Of a DNA stretch of 5,765 bases, positions 1-4,621 are shown in pieces (the first letter of the stretch is position 1; each line of letters starts with the position of its first letter). The stretch lies in NCBI GenBank assembly GCA_900321665.1, contig ONWY01000096.1, positions 1 to 5,765 of the forward strand, written 5' to 3'. Below the pieces are notes generated by a model. That model made no database searches. It saw only the letters and a program-made list of their open reading frames with translations, and was not told where the DNA came from. Both the position numbers and the translations under genes were made by a program. This DNA is from an uncultured Eubacteriales bacterium (GTDB lineage Bacteria > Bacillota > Clostridia > Oscillospirales > Acutalibacteraceae).

Positions 1-932
1 GCTCTTTTCGGCAATAGCAAAAAGATGACGGCGGCAATACCCGCTTCCAGAAACGGGGTATAGTCAACGCTTTGCTCCATGCCGAACAGCAGCGGCACCG
101 CGATACCGGCTTCGAGCGCGACGGCACTGAGCAGCTTGGAGTGCGCCGCACCGAGCCCGGCAAACAGCCCGCCCACCGAGAGCCCTGCAAACGAGAGTGC
201 ATCGGCATTGCCGAAGCCGAGGGCAACACCGCCGCCGATGCCGGCAAGCGCTCCGGCACCCATTTTGCCGTAGTAAGCGCTGATGAGAATGGTCAGGCAC
301 GCTAAGATGCCGGCGAGCGAAAAGCGGTAAATGCGAATGTAGGAAAGACTGAGAATGATTAAGAAAACGGAAATGAGAACGCATGCGGTATCGCTCTCTC
401 GCAGCGCACTTAAGCTTTTCATCCTCTTTAATACATTCACACTCGCCGCCCAAAAAACAGCGCTTGCGCCTGCAAGAAAGCTTTCGGCTGTATAAGCAAT
501 CAAGGTCACCTGCACTTCATCCAACAGCAAGGAGGTAACAGTGCCGGTAACGGCACAGCTCAAAAGAGCGACAATGCCGCAAAAGAGCGGGCTTTTCGCT
601 GTTTTTTCGGAGAAGAGGCGCTTGAGGGTGACGATAAGTATCAGCGCGGCAAGATAGCGCGCCGGTACAATTTCATAGCCCGCGCTGAGGTAGCCTGCTG
701 CGCCGCCGATGACGGCTGCGGGCAAAAAGGCGCTTGGCACCGCGCTTGCAAGCGCGAGTGCAAAGGGCGAGCAGTAGGTTAAAACGGTACAGCGCGCGCT
801 GAAAAAGGAGAGCGCGGCGAGCAACACGCTGCAAAAGAAAAACACACTTTTTTTGGCAAAGAGTATTTTGTAAATCGGCACAGTGCTTTTGGCGCCGATT
901 TTGCTCGGCATGGGCAGGGCGGTAGATTTCAT
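1..932 (-). CDS. spoIIE: Stage II sporulation protein E, N-terminal membrane domain (partial, runs off left edge)
   Basis: In the family, SpoIIE is a septum-localised PP2C phosphatase that dephosphorylates the anti-anti-sigma factor SpoIIAA, releasing sigma-F in the forespore; it also interacts with FtsZ. Only the first 310 codons are present, open to the window edge without a stop. After a short basic start (KKS at 27-29) come about ten hydrophobic spans, near residues 29-46, 56-83, 92-106, 116-137, 146-168, 184-200, 206-222, 224-262, 267-286 and 293-307. Family-like landmarks are SPFALALASAVPSAF (55-69), ARYLAALILI (91-100), AESFLAGASAVFW (149-161), the Gly/Ala-rich stretch at 222-262 and the closing LLLPKR (305-310), where the membrane domain normally gives way to the cytoplasmic region. 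The central region and phosphatase domain lie outside, so catalytic residues cannot be checked. The start ATG (932-930) is preceded by AAGAAAGAAGTG, a modest ribosome binding site. The gene is divergent from the glucosidase gene. The family call rests on recalled sequence character, not an alignment. Confidence 0.85.
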   Translation of the reverse strand, partial: MKSTALPMPSKIGAKSTVPIYKILFAKKSVFFFCSVLLAALSFFSARCTVLTYCSPFALALASAVPSAFLPAAVIGGAAGYLSAGYEIVPARYLAALILIVTLKRLFSEKTAKSPLFCGIVALLSCAVTGTVTSLLLDEVQVTLIAYTAESFLAGASAVFWAASVNVLKRMKSLSALRESDTACVLISVFLIILSLSYIRIYRFSLAGILACLTILISAYYGKMGAGALAGIGGGVALGFGNADALSFAGLSVGGLFAGLGAAHSKLLSAVALEAGIAVPLLFGMEQSVDYTPFLEAGIAAVIFLLLPKR

Positions 933-958
933 TTTTTTCACTTCTTTCTTTTGATATC

Positions 959-1012
959 GGTATGAATCCTCATACCTGCCATAGAGGGCTTATGCTATGG
1001 AAAATTGCAATT
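959..1012 (-). repeat. Consecutive inverted repeats in the spoIIE leader
   Basis: Three dyad elements follow one another in the untranslated leader. GGTATGA (959-965) and TCATACC (970-976) form a perfect 7-bp stem with a 4-nt loop. CCATAG (979-984) and CTATGG (995-1000) form a 6-bp stem with a 10-nt loop. AATTGCAATT (1003-1012) is a 10-bp palindrome. The first hairpin lies 26 nt upstream of the start codon and leaves the ribosome binding site free. No T-tract follows, so these are not terminators. They may be operator sites or RNA structure; function is unknown. Confidence 0.45.
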
Positions 1013-1019
1013 GCTATGC

Positions 1020-1048
1020 TATATCAAGAGAAGGAAAAAATTTAGCAA
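1020..1048 (-). promoter_or_regulatory. Candidate spoIIE promoter P2 (TTGCTA-17-GATATA)
   Basis: The minus strand reads TTGCTA (1048-1043), a 17-bp spacer and GATATA (1025-1020). The -35 matches 4 of 6 consensus bases and the -10 only 3 of 6, so on its own this is weak, as is usual for activator-dependent promoters. A near-consensus Spo0A box lies just upstream, centred about 46 bp before the implied start near 1013. It is an alternative to P1 and the two could coexist. Confidence 0.3.
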
Positions 1049-1055
1049 ATTCTGC

Positions 1056-1062
1056 CGTCGAA
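1056..1062 (+). promoter_or_regulatory. Possible Spo0A box (6 of 7) upstream of spoIIE
   Basis: CGTCGAA matches the 0A-box consensus TGTCGAA at 6 of 7 positions and is followed by AAATTT, in line with the A/T-rich flank of extended boxes. spoIIE is a direct Spo0A target in Bacillus. The site would be at about -46 for promoter P2 but at about +21 for P1, so it supports activation only if P2 is used. A 6-of-7 match is expected by chance several times in a window of this size. Confidence 0.25.
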
Positions 1063-1086
1063 AATTTTTTGCAAAAAAGTTTAGTG

Positions 1087-1119
1087 ATTATAGCAAAAGG
1101 AAGGGCAAAATATTGTGAA
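1087..1119 (-). promoter_or_regulatory. Candidate spoIIE promoter P1 (extended -10, 21-bp spacing)
   Basis: On the minus strand there is a perfect TATAAT at 1092-1087 preceded by TGC, giving an extended -10 (TGCTATAAT). At the usual 17-bp spacing there is no recognisable -35 (CAATAT), but TTCACA (1119-1114) sits 21 bp upstream. Spacers of 21-22 bp are characteristic of the Spo0A-activated sigma-A promoters of spoIIE and spoIIG in Bacillus subtilis. Transcription would start near 1080, leaving a leader of about 148 nt. I see no 0A box upstream of it, so the resemblance may be accidental. Confidence 0.45.
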
Positions 1120-1127
1120 TAATAACA

Positions 1128-1157
1128 TTGCAAAAAAAGTGCCTTGTGTGGTAAAAT
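1128..1157 (+). promoter_or_regulatory. Sigma-A promoter of the GH13 glucosidase gene (extended -10)
   Basis: TTGCAA (1128-1133; 4 of 6 to consensus), an 18-bp spacer and TAAAAT (1152-1157; 5 of 6) preceded by TGG, giving an extended -10. Transcription should begin near 1164, about 57 nt before the chosen start codon. No catabolite-responsive element (cre) was seen around it. Together with P1 it makes a back-to-back divergent arrangement with spoIIE. Confidence 0.6.
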
Positions 1158-1186
1158 TTATGAGTAAAAGAATGCAGTGAAAGGAT

Positions 1187-1207
1187 GGGCGGCTTTTTTG
1201 CCTGCCC
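1187..1207 (+). promoter_or_regulatory. GC-rich leader hairpin next to the glucosidase ribosome binding site
   Basis: GGGCGGC (1187-1193), a loop of six T (1194-1199), then GCC-T-GCCC (1200-1207). This gives a 7-bp all-GC stem with one bulged T, unusual in an otherwise AT-rich leader. Its 3' foot ends 2 nt before the AGGAAG ribosome binding site, so it could affect ribosome access or mRNA stability. The element would be coding only if the upstream ATG at 1185 were used. Confidence 0.4.
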
Positions 1208-1209
1208 TC

Positions 1210-1215
1210 AGGAAG
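1210..1215 (+). promoter_or_regulatory. Ribosome binding site that decides the glucosidase start
   Basis: AGGAAG lies 5 nt before the ATG at 1221. The in-frame ATG at 1185, 12 codons upstream, has only AAAGG directly abutting it with no spacer, so 1221 is the better start. Confidence 0.75.
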
Positions 1216-1220
1216 AAAAA

Positions 1221-3107
1221 ATGAAAATTACGCCTCAAAGCACATTAAAAGAAGTAATGGCTACACCGGTCGGCAACGATTTGGTGTGTATGGTGGCTTA
1301 CCATGCCGGTATTCCCGATAAGGTGATTCACAATCCGCTGGTGGGCAATATGCGCTTAAGCTCGATTCAAAAGCTGCTCGGCGACAAGCTGCCGCCGGAG
1401 ACTATAGAGCACATATGCAATCTTTTAGGCTACACCCCCGAGAAGGTGATTACCAAGGATGAGGTTGACCCGAAGTGGTGGAAGGAATCCGTCATTTACC
1501 AAATTTATCCGCGCTCCTTTAAGGATTCGGACGGCGACGGTATCGGCGACCTGCAGGGGATTATTTCCAAGCTTGATTATTTAAAGGACTTGGGTGTGGA
1601 TGTGCTTTGGCTCAGCCCGATTTATGATTCTCCGAATGATGATATGGGCTATGATATTCGCGACTATAAAAAGATTATGACAGAGTTCGGCACCATGGCG
1701 GATTTTGATGAAATGTTAGAGGGTATCCATGCCAGAGGGATGAAGCTGGTGATGGACCTTGTAGTCAACCACACCTCCGATGAGCACGAGTGGTTCCAAA
1801 AAGCGCTTGCCGGCGATGAAAAATATAAAAATTATTACATTTTCCGCAAGGGCAAGGGCGAGGGTGTACCGCCCAACAATTGGACCTCTTTGTTTTCCGG
1901 CCCGGCTTGGAATTATTACCCCGAGCTCGACGAGTGGGCACTGCACCTGTTCTCCACCAAGCAGATGGATTTGAATTGGGACAATCCCGAAGTGCGCGCC
2001 GAGGTGGCGGAAATGGTCAGCTGGTGGCTTGAAAAGGGTGTTGACGGCTTCCGGATGGATGTGATTAACCTCATCTCCAAAACCGAGGGCTTGCCCGATG
2101 GCAACCCGCTTGTGGGCGAGGTCATCGGCTACGGCGGCGAGCACTATTTCTGGGGACCGCACCTGCAGGAGTATTTGCACGAGTTAAATGAGAATTCCTT
2201 TAAAAAATATCCCGATTCCTTCTGTGTCGGCGAGACCGGCGGCATCGGGGTGGAAATGGCGAAATATCTTGTAGATGACTCCCGCGAGGAAATCAGAGAA
2301 ACCTTCTTGTTTGACCAGCTCGAAACACCGGGCAAGGAGCGCTGGAGCGATTACCGCTATGATTTGAAATATTTAAAGCAGCTCTTTACAAAGTATCAGC
2401 TGGAGCTTCACGGCTCCTCTTGGCCGACACTTGTGATTGAAAACCATGACAATCCGCGCATGGTCTCCAAGGTCAATCCCGATAAGAAATACAGAAAACC
2501 GCTTTCCAAGCTCATTGGCGCAATGCTGCTCACCGGCAGGGGCACACCCTATATTTTCCAGGGCGAGGAGCTCGGTATGATGAATTGCGATTTTAACGAT
2601 ATGAGCGAAATCCGCGATGTGGAATCCATCAACAAATTCGCAAAGCTTCTCGAAGCCGGTAAGTCGCAAGAGGAGGCTTGGCGCACCATTCTCGCCGGCA
2701 GCCGCGATAATTCGAGAACACCGATGTGCTGGGATGCTTCGGAGCAGGCAGGCTTTACAACGGGCACGCCGTGGATTCGAGTCAACGGTGACTACGAAGA
2801 GTGTAACGCGGCAAGCGAGATAGAGGATGCAAGCAGCCCGTATCATTATTACAAGGCGCTGATGGCGCTGAGAAAGGCAAACAAAGCCACGATGGTTTAC
2901 GGCGATTTTATTCCGCTCAAGACCAATGATAAAACCTTCTGCTTATTCCGCGAGAGCGAGGAGGGCAAGTTTTACATCGAAATGAACCTGACTGCCGACA
3001 GGATTGACCGCCCGAGAAAGGCAGAGGGTGCAATCGCCCTTTCCAATTATGCAGGGCCGGTAGATTACCTGAGAGCATACGAGGTCAATATCTACAAAAT
3101 CAGATAA
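1221..3107 (+). CDS. GH13 alpha-glucosidase (oligo-1,6-glucosidase / trehalose-6-phosphate hydrolase type) with extra N-terminal module
   Basis: A 628-residue, probably cytosolic enzyme (no signal peptide) expected to release glucose from short alpha-glucosides. The catalytic barrel begins at WWKESVIYQIYPRSF (86-100), followed by the metal-binding loop DSDGDGIGD (102-110). All GH13 motifs are present: DLVVNH (179-184), QMDLNW (248-253), GFRMDV with nucleophile D280, VGE with acid/base E338, and ENHD with D410. A GEELGMMN stretch and SRDNSRTPMCWD follow, then a C-terminal beta domain. Val281 after the nucleophile is the residue associated with alpha-1,6 (isomaltase) preference in the oligo-1,6-glucosidase/isomaltase group. 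Relatives usually read HDQPR and RTPMQWD; here Gln is Asn and Cys respectively. Typical relatives are about 555-560 residues; the surplus is residues 1-80, a predicted helical module absent from ordinary members. The gene is monocistronic, ends in tandem TAA codons and runs into a strong terminator. Exact substrate (isomaltose, trehalose-6-phosphate or other) is unresolved. Confidence 0.92.
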   Translation: MKITPQSTLKEVMATPVGNDLVCMVAYHAGIPDKVIHNPLVGNMRLSSIQKLLGDKLPPETIEHICNLLGYTPEKVITKDEVDPKWWKESVIYQIYPRSFKDSDGDGIGDLQGIISKLDYLKDLGVDVLWLSPIYDSPNDDMGYDIRDYKKIMTEFGTMADFDEMLEGIHARGMKLVMDLVVNHTSDEHEWFQKALAGDEKYKNYYIFRKGKGEGVPPNNWTSLFSGPAWNYYPELDEWALHLFSTKQMDLNWDNPEVRAEVAEMVSWWLEKGVDGFRMDVINLISKTEGLPDGNPLVGEVIGYGGEHYFWGPHLQEYLHELNENSFKKYPDSFCVGETGGIGVEMAKYLVDDSREEIRETFLFDQLETPGKERWSDYRYDLKYLKQLFTKYQLELHGSSWPTLVIENHDNPRMVSKVNPDKKYRKPLSKLIGAMLLTGRGTPYIFQGEELGMMNCDFNDMSEIRDVESINKFAKLLEAGKSQEEAWRTILAGSRDNSRTPMCWDASEQAGFTTGTPWIRVNGDYEECNAASEIEDASSPYHYYKALMALRKANKATMVYGDFIPLKTNDKTFCLFRESEEGKFYIEMNLTADRIDRPRKAEGAIALSNYAGPVDYLRAYEVNIYKIR

Positions 3108-3119
3108 TAAGGCAAAAAC

Positions 3120-3152
3120 AGAAGGCAAGCCGCGCGGCTTGCCTTCTTTTTT
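3120..3152 (+). terminator. Rho-independent terminator, probably bidirectional
   Basis: A perfect palindrome spans 3121-3146 (13-bp arms, extended by the A3120-T3147 pair). Allowing a 4-nt loop it forms a stem of about 12 bp built on AAGGCAAGCC and GGCTTGCCTT, followed by six T at 3147-3152. It starts 10 nt after the second glucosidase stop codon. On the minus strand the same stem is followed by TGTTTTT, and the DUF2130 gene stops at 3156, so one hairpin can serve both convergent genes. Confidence 0.9.
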
Positions 3153-3155
3153 ACG

Positions 3156-4460
3156 TTATTCTTTTGCGGTGTCGCTTTTGAGAGCGGCAAATTTTTGTGC
3201 CATGGTGGGGTTGTTGCGTGTCAGCTTTTTGACCGTTAAATCCTGCGCCTTGTTATTTGCTAAGCGCAGCTGGTTTTCGGATTTGGTTAAGCTCTCTTTA
3301 ATCTTTTGCAGGTGGGTAATCGATTTGTCAATTTCATCAATCGCATTTTGGAATTGCCCCTTTGCCAGCTCAAAGTTTCTGGAAAAGCCGGCTTTGAAGG
3401 TTTCCATGTTTTCTTCAAAATGCGTGATATCGATATTTTGGTTTTTGAGGACCTCTAATTCCTGCTTGTAGGAGAGCGCGCCGCGCGATGCATTGCGCAA
3501 CAGGGTAATCATCGGGATAAAAAACTGCGGGCGGATGACATACATTTTTTCATAAATATGAGAAACATCCACAATGCCGGTGTTGTAGTATTCATTATCG
3601 CTTTCGAGCAGGGATACCAGCACCGCATATTCGCAACCCTTTTGGCGCCTGTCTTTATCAAGCTCCTTCAAAAAGTCCTCGTTTTTGTGCTTAGTCTTGG
3701 TTTCATCCGCTTCGTTTTTCATCTCAAACATGATGGAGATATATTCCAGCCCGTTTTCATCATAATCGCGGAAAATGAAATCGCCCTTGGAGCCGGTGCC
3801 GATGTCGTTATCCTTGCCGAAGGTGGCGCTTTGGAAGGCGGCGGCACGGTTTTTGTTGAACTCAATCAAGCAGTGCTGCTCGAGACTCTCGCCGACCATT
3901 TTGGTGGATTGCTTGAGCTTGAAATCCTTGTAGTAGGCAATCATTTCATCCTTGTCGCGCAGTTGGGAGGCATAGCGCTCCTTCAAGGCGCTTTCCTGCC
4001 GGCGAAAATCTGCCTCATCCGCTTGCATTTGTGCCTTTAGCTTCTCAATCTCGATTTGCTTTTGATAGAGCGCGTCCTGATTTTGTGCTTGCGCGGTTTG
4101 CAGCGCGAGCGCTTTTTCATTTTCCTGCGCTGCGAGCTTTTCTCTAAGCGCGGACAGCTCTTTTCCCTGCTCGGCAAGCGCGGATTGAATGGCAAGCTGT
4201 TCTGTTGCCTTTTGCGCATCAAGCTGCACCTGCAGCTGTGCGATAGCGGCTTGCTTTTGTGCGATAGCGGCATCGTACTGCTTCTCCGCTTCCGATTTCG
4301 CCAGGGCAATTTCTTTTTGCATCAGCGCTTCAAAGTCTTTTTGGCGCGCGCTGATTTCCGCTTGAAACTGTTCATCGCGAATTTGCTTGACAATTTCCGC
4401 ATAATCGGATTGGTTGACCCGAAACACTTCGCCGCATTGCGGGCATTTGATTTCATTCAT
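3156..4460 (-). CDS. DUF2130 domain protein: half zinc ribbon, coiled coil, nuclease-like core
   Basis: A 434-residue member of the DUF2130 family, whose cellular role is not established. The N terminus MNEIKCPQCGEVFRVN has one CPxC knuckle (C6, C9) without a visible partner pair, as is common in this family. A Gln/Glu/Ala-rich coiled coil covers about residues 20-170. The conserved core then includes STKMVGESLEQHC, a KGDFIF segment (D227), FEMKNE (E246, K248) and RRQKGCEYAVLVS. The D...ExK arrangement with flanking beta-strands resembles the PD-(D/E)XK nuclease fold; this is my inference, not a demonstrated activity. A second coiled coil fills the C-terminal 90 residues. There is no signal peptide or membrane span, so it should be cytosolic. 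The start is fixed by AGGTGAT 4 nt upstream and the promoter at 4488-4516; an upstream in-frame ATG at 4565 would make the promoter coding. It is convergent with the glucosidase gene and divergent from the symporter gene. Confidence 0.9.
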   Translation of the reverse strand: MNEIKCPQCGEVFRVNQSDYAEIVKQIRDEQFQAEISARQKDFEALMQKEIALAKSEAEKQYDAAIAQKQAAIAQLQVQLDAQKATEQLAIQSALAEQGKELSALREKLAAQENEKALALQTAQAQNQDALYQKQIEIEKLKAQMQADEADFRRQESALKERYASQLRDKDEMIAYYKDFKLKQSTKMVGESLEQHCLIEFNKNRAAAFQSATFGKDNDIGTGSKGDFIFRDYDENGLEYISIMFEMKNEADETKTKHKNEDFLKELDKDRRQKGCEYAVLVSLLESDNEYYNTGIVDVSHIYEKMYVIRPQFFIPMITLLRNASRGALSYKQELEVLKNQNIDITHFEENMETFKAGFSRNFELAKGQFQNAIDEIDKSITHLQKIKESLTKSENQLRLANNKAQDLTVKKLTRNNPTMAQKFAALKSDTAKE

Positions 4461-4464
4461 TTTT

Positions 4465-4471
4465 ATCACCT
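4465..4471 (-). promoter_or_regulatory. Strong ribosome binding site of the DUF2130 gene
   Basis: AGGTGAT is an exact complement of part of the 16S anti-Shine-Dalgarno tail, 4 nt before ATG 4460-4458. It rules in this start over the longer reading frame from 4565. Confidence 0.8.
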
Positions 4472-4487
4472 GCACTTTGTTTTTAAT

Positions 4488-4516
4488 ATTATAGCATAGC
4501 ACCGGTACAATAGCAA
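4488..4516 (-). promoter_or_regulatory. Strong sigma-A promoter of the DUF2130 gene
   Basis: Minus strand TTGCTA (4516-4511), an exact 17-bp spacer and a perfect TATAAT (4493-4488) preceded by TGC, giving an extended -10. Transcription should begin near 4481, leaving a leader of only about 20 nt. This is the best promoter in the window. A consensus Spo0A box lies 10 bp upstream of the -35. Confidence 0.75.
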
Positions 4517-4526
4517 ATATTCCCTT

Positions 4527-4533
4527 TTCGACA
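4527..4533 (-). promoter_or_regulatory. Possible Spo0A box (7 of 7) in the DUF2130/symporter interval
   Basis: The minus strand reads TTTGTCGAAAA, containing the exact core TGTCGAA with the favoured T/A flanks. It is centred about 49 bp upstream of the DUF2130 transcription start and about 70 bp upstream of the symporter start, so it could act on either. An exact 7-mer is expected roughly 0.7 times by chance in this window on two strands, so placement is the main support. Confidence 0.35.
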
Positions 4534-4538
4534 AATTC

Positions 4539-4559
4539 GCCGTTTTGGTCGCAAACGGC
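4539..4559. promoter_or_regulatory. 7-7-7 inverted repeat, operator-like
   Basis: GCCGTTT (4539-4545), a 7-nt spacer TGGTCGC, and AAACGGC (4553-4559) form a perfect inverted repeat of 21 bp. It ends 5 bp before the -35 region of the symporter promoter and lies upstream of both divergent promoters. There is no T-tract, so it is not a terminator. The size and spacing suit a dimeric helix-turn-helix regulator; the regulator is unknown. Confidence 0.4.
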
Positions 4560-4564
4560 TTGCA

Positions 4565-4593
4565 TTGTGCGCTTGATTTTGTTAAAATATAAT
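4565..4593 (+). promoter_or_regulatory. Promoter of the symporter gene
   Basis: A perfect -10 TATAAT (4588-4593) with a poor -35 TTGTGC (4565-4570; 3 of 6) at 17-bp spacing. Transcription would begin near 4600, giving a leader of about 22 nt. A weak -35 next to an inverted repeat suggests an activator or regulated use. Confidence 0.5.
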
Positions 4594-4608
4594 GTAATAT
4601 ATTTTATA

Positions 4609-4615
4609 AAGGAAG
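4609..4615 (+). promoter_or_regulatory. Ribosome binding site of the symporter gene
   Basis: AAGGAAG lies 6 nt before ATG 4622-4624, which fixes the start and so shows that the N-terminal domain is translated as part of the protein. Confidence 0.7.
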
Positions 4616-4621
4616 TCTGTA

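Noticed and set aside
64..453. Minus-strand open frame of 129 codons
   Set aside because: It overlaps spoIIE in another frame, is Arg/Cys-rich and has no ribosome binding site; the spoIIE frame is open through the same DNA and has a recognisable family pattern.
1012..1024. Plus-strand TGCTATGCTATA repeated on the minus strand at 4501-4490
   Set aside because: The second copy is part of a real extended -10 promoter, but the first has no acceptable -35 (ATGGAA at 17 bp). The shared 12-mer is most likely due to the AT-rich composition, though it could be rechecked genome-wide.
1185..1220. Upstream in-frame ATG adding MGGFFACPQEEK to the glucosidase
   Set aside because: The only purine-rich sequence abuts the ATG with no spacing, whereas ATG 1221 has AGGAAG at 5 nt; the extra residues also overlap a GC hairpin in the leader.
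1716..2180. Minus-strand open frame of 154 codons inside the glucosidase gene
   Set aside because: It is antisense to a well-supported GH13 gene, has no ribosome binding site and no family resemblance.
2373..2846. Minus-strand open frame of 157 codons
   Set aside because: It is antisense within the GH13 gene, with Cys/Arg-rich composition typical of shadows.
3558..4040. Plus-strand open frame of 160 codons, hydrophobic
   Set aside because: It is the reverse-complement shadow of the DUF2130 coding sequence; its hydrophobicity comes from reading charged codons antisense.
4461..4565. N-terminal extension of the DUF2130 frame to ATG 4565
   Set aside because: It would translate through a strong promoter and ribosome binding site, and DUF2130 proteins normally begin close to the CPxCG knuckle.
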